From assembly GCA_023486985.1 (NCBI GenBank), contig JAMDEM010000161.1:1-6063 (forward strand): 6,063 bases of DNA, in the 5' to 3' direction. Below the pieces are notes generated by a model, which saw nothing but the letters and a program-made list of their open reading frames with translations, searched no databases and was not told the DNA's origin. Below are positions 1-4,804 of the stretch, piece by piece (within the stretch, counting starts at the first letter, position 1; each line of letters starts with the position of its first letter). The position numbers and the translations under genes were made by a program. Source of the stretch: Bacillota bacterium. GTDB lineage: Bacteria > Vulcanimicrobiota > JAMDEM01.

Positions 1-532
1 AACCCCCCGTATCGCTTCCCAGGGCAATAATACATTCGCACGCAGCTGTTGCTGCGGCTGACCCGCCGCTTGAGCCTCCGGGAACCCTTTCAATATCCCA
101 GGGATTTCTGGTAATAAAAAAAGCAGAGTTTTCCGTGGAAGAGCCCATGGCAAACTCATCCATATTTGTTTTCCCGGTTATTACAGCACCTGAGGCACGA
201 AGTTTCCCGACCACCGCAGCTTCATAAGGAGGTTTAAAATTCTCAAGAATTTTTGAGCCGCAGGTAGTTGGAACTCCTTTAACACATATGTTATCTTTAA
301 CCGCCACAGGGATTCCGGTAAAAAAAGTAATGTTATCATTCTTTGCAAGCCTTTTATCGGCTTCTGCCGCATCCTGCAAAGCATTTTTCTCCATAAGAGA
401 AAGATATGAAGAAACTTTTCCTTCCACTTTTGAAATTCTCTCAAAAACTGACTTTGTAAGTTCAACCGATGAAATTTCTTTCTTTTTAAGTTTCTCGTGA
501 AGTTCATGGGCGGTTAATTGATATGGCTGCAA
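1..532 (-). CDS. gatA: Aspartyl/glutamyl-tRNA amidotransferase subunit A, N-terminal 177 residues (runs off the window)
   Basis: GatA is the amidase subunit of GatCAB. It releases ammonia from glutamine (or asparagine) so that Glu-tRNA(Gln) and Asp-tRNA(Asn) can be converted to the correctly charged forms in the cytoplasm. Reading from the TTG at 532, the amidase-signature landmarks appear at the classic positions: the catalytic Lys79 in GIPVAVKDN, the cis-Ser154 in PGGSSGGSAAA, and GSDTGG at 172-177. The window ends one base into codon 178, where the family has its nucleophilic Ser. The start is TTG because no ATG or GTG lies in frame nearby, an AGGAGT Shine-Dalgarno sits 6 nt upstream, and the resulting numbering matches the family exactly. 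Family members run to about 480-490 residues, so roughly 300 are missing. The gene follows gatC after a repeat-filled 157-bp gap. gatB would be expected nearby but is not in view. Confidence 0.97.
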   Translation of the reverse strand, partial: MQPYQLTAHELHEKLKKKEISSVELTKSVFERISKVEGKVSSYLSLMEKNALQDAAEADKRLAKNDNITFFTGIPVAVKDNICVKGVPTTCGSKILENFKPPYEAAVVGKLRASGAVITGKTNMDEFAMGSSTENSAFFITRNPWDIERVPGGSSGGSAAATAACECIIALGSDTGG

Positions 533-538
533 GATAAT

Positions 539-544
539 ACTCCT
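539..544 (-). promoter_or_regulatory. Shine-Dalgarno of gatA
   Basis: AGGAGT on the minus strand ends 6 nt before the TTG at 532-530. It decides the start of gatA in the absence of any ATG nearby. It lies outside the adjacent palindromic repeat, so gatA keeps its own ribosome binding site despite the repeat just upstream. Confidence 0.8.
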
Positions 545-561
545 ATACTTTATTTTAATCA

Positions 562-632
562 GAGATTGCCCACCCATCCCTTTCGGGATGACTACTCCTC
601 ACGCTCACGCAGGCTTCGGGAGCTCGCAATGA
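562..632. repeat. Palindromic intergenic repeat-like element 1 (GTCATTGCGAGC...GCAATCTC type)
   Basis: Seen directly: the element is bounded by the inverted ends ATTGC (565-569) and GCAAT (626-630). Inside are two further hairpins. CATCCC (575-580) pairs with GGGATG (585-590) across a TTTC loop. CTCCTC (595-600) pairs with GGGAG plus one base (617-622), including one T-G wobble. On the minus strand it begins GTCATTGCGAGC and ends GGCAATCTC. From memory, elements with these two ends are scattered through intergenic DNA of many unrelated bacteria, and their conceptual translations (RRLRELAMT-like) are common false ORFs. It has no coding capacity of its own. Only one clear copy is in this window, so calling it a dispersed repeat rests on recognition, not on copies seen here. 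Confidence 0.65.
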
Positions 633-636
633 CCCC

Positions 637-673
637 CTCACCCTTACCCTCTCCCCTGTGGGGAGAGGATGAG
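637..673. repeat. Palindromic intergenic repeat-like element 2 (CTCACCCTNACCCTCTCCCC type)
   Basis: CCTCTCCCC (648-656) and GGGGAGAGG (660-668) form a perfect 9-bp stem with a TGT loop. An outer CTCA (637-640) can pair with TGAG (670-673) across an asymmetric bulge. From memory this resembles a widespread REP-like motif found in intergenic DNA of many bacteria, often mis-annotated as a peptide containing PSPLWGE. It starts 4 bases after element 1 ends. No T-run follows the stem on either strand, so it is not a standard Rho-independent terminator. As part of the operon mRNA it would form a strong hairpin between gatC and gatA and could affect RNA processing or stability. Confidence 0.65.
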
Positions 674-689
674 ATTGTTTCACAGGGCG

Positions 690-992
690 CTACTCAATCT
701 CCATTATTTTCGGCATTTTAAAGAGATCGTTTTCCCTGCCGGGAGAATTGGCAAGAACCTCTTCTGCCGGAAGGGACGGCAATGATTCATCTTCCCTGAA
801 CACATTATTCACCGGCAGAACCTGAAAAGTTGCCTCAATGCCTGAAGTATCAATGGGCTGAAGAACAGTAATATAATCAAGAATGCTGTTAAGCTGATAT
901 GTCATCCTGTTTTTTTCTTCTTCATCAAGCTCAAGACAGGCAAGACCAGCAACATGTTCAACAACTTTTTTATCTATAATTGATTTACTCAA
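690..992 (-). CDS. gatC: Aspartyl/glutamyl-tRNA amidotransferase subunit C
   Basis: GatC is the small subunit that wraps around GatA and GatB and stabilises the GatCAB transamidase. The 100-residue product is of normal family length. It shows the GatC pattern: an N-terminal VVEHVAGLACLELDEEE (about 10-26), a helix with YQLNSILDYITVLQPIDTSG (32-51), a central FREDE (65-69), and the C-terminal NSPGREN...LFKMPKIME, which corresponds to the family's usual end. The start is TTG: an in-frame TAA, the stop of the upstream gene at 1001-999, lies only two codons before it, and no ATG precedes the conserved N-terminus. A Shine-Dalgarno AGAGGA (1008-1003) lies 10 nt upstream, inside the preceding gene. 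The 6-bp gap to that gene implies co-transcription. Confidence 0.96.
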   Translation of the reverse strand: MSKSIIDKKVVEHVAGLACLELDEEEKNRMTYQLNSILDYITVLQPIDTSGIEATFQVLPVNNVFREDESLPSLPAEEVLANSPGRENDLFKMPKIMEIE

Positions 993-998
993 CGGATG

Positions 999-1619
999 TT
1001 AATCCTCTTTCTTTATTTTCATTTTTAAAACTTCACCGGGAAAATCAGAAAGATTAAGTTCGCTTCCCGGAATCTGGCTGTTCAGGGTATCCCTTTCCTG
1101 ATTGCATTCCATCTCGAATTCCGATGCATTATTATGTTTGTTAATTTTAGGTTTCAACTTGGAAAGCAGTTCAACCGCAGAAGGATTAAAGCGAGAATTC
1201 ACCGCTTTCGTTGCCAGTGCGGCAACAAAGCGCTTGAAATTCTGAAAGCTGATAACCCCCACATCTTCCAGGAAAGATTTATAATTAAAATGAGCGCTGT
1301 CCATCCTGAAAGCCTGTGGTCTTCCATCCACAAAGATATCAAGATAATAAACTTCTCTTATATAGCGGGTCGGCTTTTCATCGGCTGATTCCGACATCAA
1401 TATTTTTCTTAGAGTCCTGGTTATCGCTCCCACCGGCGCAGTTGCATGGCCCGCGACGCTTTCAACCAGTATCCCCGCGCATATTAACTGAACAGACTCC
1501 CAGGGAATATCATAAGACTCATGACCGCTTTCAATATGAAAAGTCTTATCCGTAAAATATCCCGACCTTACCCTGGTTGGAAGGGGCACCTTTTTTATGG
1601 TTCTGTCTTCCGACTCCAT
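999..1619 (-). CDS. Uncharacterised 206-residue protein between the pilus ATPase and gatC
   Basis: I do not recognise this protein. It is a believable gene. Its ATG abuts the stop of the pilus ATPase gene, a GGGAG Shine-Dalgarno lies 8 nt upstream (1632-1628), and the gene fills the whole interval to gatC. No signal peptide, membrane segment or cysteine cluster is visible, so it is probably cytoplasmic. Residues 20-54 alternate hydrophobic and polar (GYFTD.TFHIESG, YDIPWESVQLICAGILVE) like paired beta strands. Residues 90-106 (VYYLDIFV, QAFRMD) look like two more strands, followed by an amphipathic helix at 124-140 (SFQNFKRFVAALATKAV). This strand-rich core closed by a helix resembles a PH/GRAM-like fold, but that is inference. 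The last 50 residues are polar and probably disordered, ending in a basic KMKIKKED. Co-transcription suggests, but does not show, a link to pilus retraction. Confidence 0.85.
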   Translation of the reverse strand: MESEDRTIKKVPLPTRVRSGYFTDKTFHIESGHESYDIPWESVQLICAGILVESVAGHATAPVGAITRTLRKILMSESADEKPTRYIREVYYLDIFVDGRPQAFRMDSAHFNYKSFLEDVGVISFQNFKRFVAALATKAVNSRFNPSAVELLSKLKPKINKHNNASEFEMECNQERDTLNSQIPGSELNLSDFPGEVLKMKIKKED

Positions 1620-2831
1620 TTACTTTTCTCCCGCCGGTTCTCCTGTCGGTTCTCCTGCCTCTGCCGCTCTTTGTCTTTCTCTTTCCCGTGGCTCAACATA
1701 AGCCCCATCCTGATACCTTTCATCTTCCCGGGATGATGACCTTATATAAACAGGCAGGGTCTTTATTTTAAGCCTCATGTCATTGGGATTATCGGAATTT
1801 CTCATGGCAACTTCAGCCGTAATAATGTCGTTTTTATAAAGCTCAAGAAGCGCATAGTCGAAGGACTGCATGCCTTCCGGCTGGAAGACATCAAGCTCCC
1901 TTTTTATCTGCGTGAGTTCCGCTTTGTTTAAAAGATCCTGAATTCTTGCGTTTCCTATCATTATTTCAATAGCCGGGACTCTTCCTTTTTCATCTTTCCT
2001 CATAACCAGCCTCTGGGATATAACAGCTTTGAGATTGAGAGCAAGCTGCTTTAATATCTGTTCGTGAATCTCCGAAGGGAAAAACTGCAGAACTCTTTCC
2101 ACCGTCTGCGTGGCATTATTGGAGTGAAGGGTGCTGAGCACAAGATGGCCCGTCTCGGCAAGATGAACCGCCGCCTGGACGCTCGCCACATCCCTCATTT
2201 CTCCTATCAGCAAAACATCAGGCGCCTGTCTCACGGCATTTTCCAGGGCATCGGCAAAACTCATAGTATCCGTGCCCACTTCTCTCTGGCTTACGATGGA
2301 TCTCATATCCTTATGGAGAAATTCTATCGGGTCTTCAATTGTTATTATATGTCCGGGAGCGTTGGCATTGCGATAATCAATCATTGCCGCAAGCGTGGTT
2401 GATTTTCCGCTGCCCGTTGGTCCGGTAAGAAGTATTAATCCGCGTTTGAGCATTACAAGATCTTTTAAAACTTTTGGCAGTCCCAGAGTTTCAATATCTT
2501 CAACATCATCCCTGATTTTTCTCATAACCATTGCCAGGGTTCCCCTCTGGCGATAAACATTAACCCTGAATCTTCCGATCTCCGGCAGGTTGTACATGAA
2601 GTTTGCCTCAGGCTTGTTTTGAAATGGAGCCTTCTGATAACCAGGCATAATTCCCAAAGCAAGATCTTCAACCATCTCCGGCGTGAAGGGCTCTATATTG
2701 ACAGGCACAAGATCGCCTTCAATTCTAAGTGAAGGCTGGGCGCCTGCCTTTATGTAAAGGTCAGAAGCCTTTTCCTGGCTCATAAGTTTCAGTATCTGGT
2801 TAAGAAGTTCTATAAGCTTTTCATGTTCCAT
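1620..2831 (-). CDS. Type IV pilus retraction ATPase, PilT/PilU family (PilU-like C-terminus)
   Basis: This is a cytoplasmic hexameric ATPase of the GspE/PilT superfamily that powers pilus retraction. Counting from the ATG at 2831 (403 residues), Walker A GPTGSGKST is at 137-145, the Asp box ITIEDPIEF at 163-171, Walker B DVLLIGE at 205-211, and the His box with H229 and H236 at 228-240. The N-terminal half carries the expected PAS-like region with SDLYIKAG and GRFRVNVYRQRG. The C-terminus (GMQSFDYALLELY, DNPNDMRLKIK) recalls PilU more than PilT, so I leave the symbol blank. The start at 2831 is preferred over an ATG six codons earlier (2849) because GGAGG lies 8 nt before it and nothing similar precedes the earlier one. 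It overlaps plsY by 11 bp. Residues 365-403 form an extra charged E/R-rich tail ending in a short tandem repeat. No other pilus gene is in view. Confidence 0.95.
   Translation of the reverse strand: MEHEKLIELLNQILKLMSQEKASDLYIKAGAQPSLRIEGDLVPVNIEPFTPEMVEDLALGIMPGYQKAPFQNKPEANFMYNLPEIGRFRVNVYRQRGTLAMVMRKIRDDVEDIETLGLPKVLKDLVMLKRGLILLTGPTGSGKSTTLAAMIDYRNANAPGHIITIEDPIEFLHKDMRSIVSQREVGTDTMSFADALENAVRQAPDVLLIGEMRDVASVQAAVHLAETGHLVLSTLHSNNATQTVERVLQFFPSEIHEQILKQLALNLKAVISQRLVMRKDEKGRVPAIEIMIGNARIQDLLNKAELTQIKRELDVFQPEGMQSFDYALLELYKNDIITAEVAMRNSDNPNDMRLKIKTLPVYIRSSSREDERYQDGAYVEPRERERQRAAEAGEPTGEPAGEK
1623..1658 (-). repeat. 12-bp tandem repeat at the 3' end of the pilus ATPase gene
   Basis: Three consecutive 12-bp units (1658-1647, 1646-1635, 1634-1623) encode AGEP, TGEP and AGEK. 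The first two share GGAGAACCG and the third diverges at its end. Each unit carries a GGAG or GGGAG core, and the last one (1632-1628) serves as the Shine-Dalgarno of the following gene. It is a small coding microduplication in a low-complexity tail. Confidence 0.75.
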
Positions 2832-3447
2832 TGCTCTCGCCTCCAGCATTTACTTTTTGGTTTATCTTTATCTCCCTGCCGGCAATCAACCTTTTGATAT
2901 TTTCTTTATGCTTGTAAAAAGCAAAAGCAGCAGCCAGAACTGCAAAAATCAAATACGCCGGAGGTTCATGAAAAAGATACATTTGTACAGGAACCGCCAC
3001 TGCACCGGTAAGAGAACCCAGGGAGCTGTAACGGGTCAACAGCAAAATAAACACCCATATTCCAAGAGAAATCAATGCAATCCATGCATTCAGTCCGAAA
3101 ACCACACCCAGGCTGGTGGCAATGCCTTTTCCCCCCTTAAATTTAAGGAACACAGAATAATTATGCCCCATTATGGCTGACAACCCGCTTATTACTTCAC
3201 CCGCACCGTAAAATCCTGCGTGCATCATCATTGCAAGCTTGACGCAGGCAAATCCTTTCAGGGCATCCAGAATAAGAACTATTATTGCCGGAACCGGTCC
3301 CAGCGCTCTCCAGACATTTGCCGCTCCAATGTTGCCGCTTCCAACTTCCCTGATATCAATGTTTTTTACAAGTTTACCGGTTATCACTCCAAATGGAATT
3401 GAACCTACTACAAAACTTATTACGGCAAATAATGCTATCTCAATCAT
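2821..3447 (-). CDS. plsY: Glycerol-3-phosphate acyltransferase (acyl-phosphate dependent)
   Basis: PlsY is an integral membrane enzyme that transfers an acyl group from acyl-phosphate (made by PlsX) to glycerol-3-phosphate, giving lysophosphatidic acid, the first step of phospholipid synthesis. The 208-residue length is typical. The three family motifs are present: GSGNIGAANV at 36-45, GHNYSVFLKFKGGKGIAT at 94-111, and HKENIKRLIAGRE at 180-192. Hydrophobic segments fit the usual five-helix topology: about 3-23, 51-75, 84-93 continuing into 109-119, 121-137 and 164-178. The ATG overlaps the der stop as ATGA, with AGAGGA 5 nt upstream, indicating translational coupling. The C-terminal tail after residue 193 is polar and overlaps the pilus ATPase start. 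plsX is not in the window. Identity is secure. Confidence 0.97.
   Translation of the reverse strand: MIEIALFAVISFVVGSIPFGVITGKLVKNIDIREVGSGNIGAANVWRALGPVPAIIVLILDALKGFACVKLAMMMHAGFYGAGEVISGLSAIMGHNYSVFLKFKGGKGIATSLGVVFGLNAWIALISLGIWVFILLLTRYSSLGSLTGAVAVPVQMYLFHEPPAYLIFAVLAAAFAFYKHKENIKRLIAGREIKINQKVNAGGESNGT
2840..2844 (-). promoter_or_regulatory. Shine-Dalgarno deciding the pilus ATPase start
   Basis: GGAGG on the minus strand, inside the end of plsY, ends 8 nt before the ATG at 2831-2829. The alternative upstream ATG at 2849-2847 is preceded only by an A-rich stretch (AAAAAGTAA), so this site supports the shorter 403-residue product. Confidence 0.75.
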
Positions 3448-4790
3448 TTTTTTCCTCTTGCACTAAAACTAATCCTTATGGGAGCGCCGATAAAGCCGAA
3501 AGCTTCTCTTAATTGATTTTCAATATATCTTTTATAGGAAAAATGCACCAGTTTCGGTGAATTCACTTTTAATACAAAATGAGGCGGCGCAGCGCTTTTT
3601 TGAACGGAATAATAAATTTTAAGATTCTTGCCTTTAAATGACGGCGGCGGCTTTAAAAGATATACCTCACGCACCACCTCGTTTACAACTGCCGTTACAA
3701 TCCTTTTATAATATTCTTCTGTCACTAAATCAATATTCTTCCAGACCTCTTCCAGTCCGGTATTCTTCAAAGCCGATATAAAGCAGATTGGGCTGTAATA
3801 AATAAAATCCAGTTCCTTCCTTATAAACTTAATAAATTCATTTTTATACTGCTGAAGCTTTACACCTGAAAGCTTCTCTTTAACAATATCCCATTTATTG
3901 ACTACAATAATACTTGCCTTGCCTGCTTTATCAGCCTCCGACGCAATTCTCTTATCCTGCTGTACAATACCCTCGTGCGCTTCCAGCATTAAAAGAGTTA
4001 CCCGGGACCTGTCAACCGCCCTTAATGCCCTGATTGTGCTGAAATATTCTATCTTTTCTTTTACTTTACCTTTCCTGCGCAAGCCTGCTGTATCAATAAA
4101 AAGATACTCTTTGCCGTCTCTTTTAACAACCGTATCCAGTGCATCCCTCGTGGTCCCCGGATGTGGAGCTACAATACTGCGCTCCTCTTCAATCAAAAGA
4201 TTCAGCAGGGACGATTTACCCACATTTTGCCTTCCTATTATGGCAATGCTTAAAAGTTCTTCCCCGCTCTCCTCTTTCATTTCAGGGAGCGCCTCAGCCA
4301 CAATATCAAGAAGATCTCCAATATTTAACCCGTGCAGAGCCGAAATGGGAAAAGGCTCTCCCATTCCCAGGGAATAAAATTCTGCTACATTCAATTCCCG
4401 GTTTTCATTGTCAACTTTATTTGCTACAAGAAGGCAGGGCTTGCCCGAATTTCTTATTAAAGATGCTGCCTCCTGGTCCAGGGGATTCAAGCCCTCCCGG
4501 GCATCAACCATAAAGATAATAAAATCTGCTTCCTCAAATGCCAGGCGTATCTGCCTCTCAACCATATCTTTTAACTCTGCCACCGTTTCGTATCCCATGC
4601 CGCCGGTATCCACTATGGTAAATTCCTTCCCCCTCCATGAGCAGACTGAATAAACCCGGTCTCTGGTCACACCGGGTTCATCGGCAACAATTGATACAGC
4701 CTTTCCCGCAAGCCTGTTAAAAAGAGTGGACTTGCCTGTATTGGGACGGCCGACTACGGCAACTATGGATTTTTCTCTGGAATTATTCAA
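3444..4790 (-). CDS. der: Ribosome-assembly GTPase Der (EngA)
   Basis: Der is a double GTPase needed for maturation of the 50S ribosomal subunit. In its 448 residues, GTPase domain 1 has GRPNTGKST (14-22), PGVTRD (39-44), DTGG (61-64) and NKVD (124-127). Domain 2 has GRQNVGKSS (186-194), PGTTRD (211-216), DTAG (233-236) and NKWD (298-301). A KH-like RNA-binding domain follows from about 350, with KPPPSFKGKNLKIYYSVQ and a C-terminal GAPIRISFSARGK, the normal family ending. The start is TTG at 4790: AAGGAG lies 8 nt upstream and overlaps the stop of the DUF512 gene, and this gives the normal N-terminus just before the first beta strand. Two small departures from the commonest motifs are Thr18 where Val is usual and Glu270 in LEAHEG where Asp is usual. 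Both seem tolerable. Confidence 0.98.
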   Translation of the reverse strand: MNNSREKSIVAVVGRPNTGKSTLFNRLAGKAVSIVADEPGVTRDRVYSVCSWRGKEFTIVDTGGMGYETVAELKDMVERQIRLAFEEADFIIFMVDAREGLNPLDQEAASLIRNSGKPCLLVANKVDNENRELNVAEFYSLGMGEPFPISALHGLNIGDLLDIVAEALPEMKEESGEELLSIAIIGRQNVGKSSLLNLLIEEERSIVAPHPGTTRDALDTVVKRDGKEYLFIDTAGLRRKGKVKEKIEYFSTIRALRAVDRSRVTLLMLEAHEGIVQQDKRIASEADKAGKASIIVVNKWDIVKEKLSGVKLQQYKNEFIKFIRKELDFIYYSPICFISALKNTGLEEVWKNIDLVTEEYYKRIVTAVVNEVVREVYLLKPPPSFKGKNLKIYYSVQKSAAPPHFVLKVNSPKLVHFSYKRYIENQLREAFGFIGAPIRISFSARGKK

Positions 4791-4798
4791 CGAAAAAA

Positions 4799-4804
4799 CT
4801 CCTT
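4799..4804 (-). promoter_or_regulatory. Shine-Dalgarno of der
   Basis: AAGGAG on the minus strand starts within the TAA stop of the DUF512 gene (4805-4803) and ends 8 nt before the TTG at 4790-4788. It is a near-ideal site that supports TTG as the der start and suggests that translation of the two genes is coupled. Confidence 0.8.

Noticed and set aside
181..507. Minus-strand 108-codon ORF inside gatA
   Set aside because: It is an out-of-frame shadow of gatA. The true gatA frame continues without a stop from 532 to the window edge with all catalytic motifs.
550..560. AT-rich stretch upstream of gatA as a promoter -10 region
   Set aside because: TAAAAT-like bases are present, but no credible -35 box lies at the right distance. 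AT-rich bases beside a repeat are weak evidence.
648..668. Possible Rho-independent terminator after gatC
   Set aside because: The 9-bp GC-rich stem is strong, but no T-run follows on the minus strand (the next bases are GTAAGGG) or on the plus strand, so a repeat palindrome fits better.
518..721. Plus-strand 67-codon ORF across the gatC-gatA gap
   Set aside because: It is a conceptual translation of the two palindromic repeats (RRLRELAMT and PSPLWGE-type peptides are well-known artefacts of such repeats). It runs into gatA and gatC antisense and has no Shine-Dalgarno or family resemblance.
2832..2849. Longer pilus ATPase start at 2849 adding six residues
   Set aside because: No Shine-Dalgarno precedes that ATG, whereas the ATG at 2831 has GGAGG 8 nt upstream and gives the usual family N-terminus.
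3898..4377. Plus-strand 159-codon ORF antisense to der
   Set aside because: It lies wholly within der, which is intact and highly conserved. The translation is Ser/Leu-rich low-information sequence typical of antisense frames.
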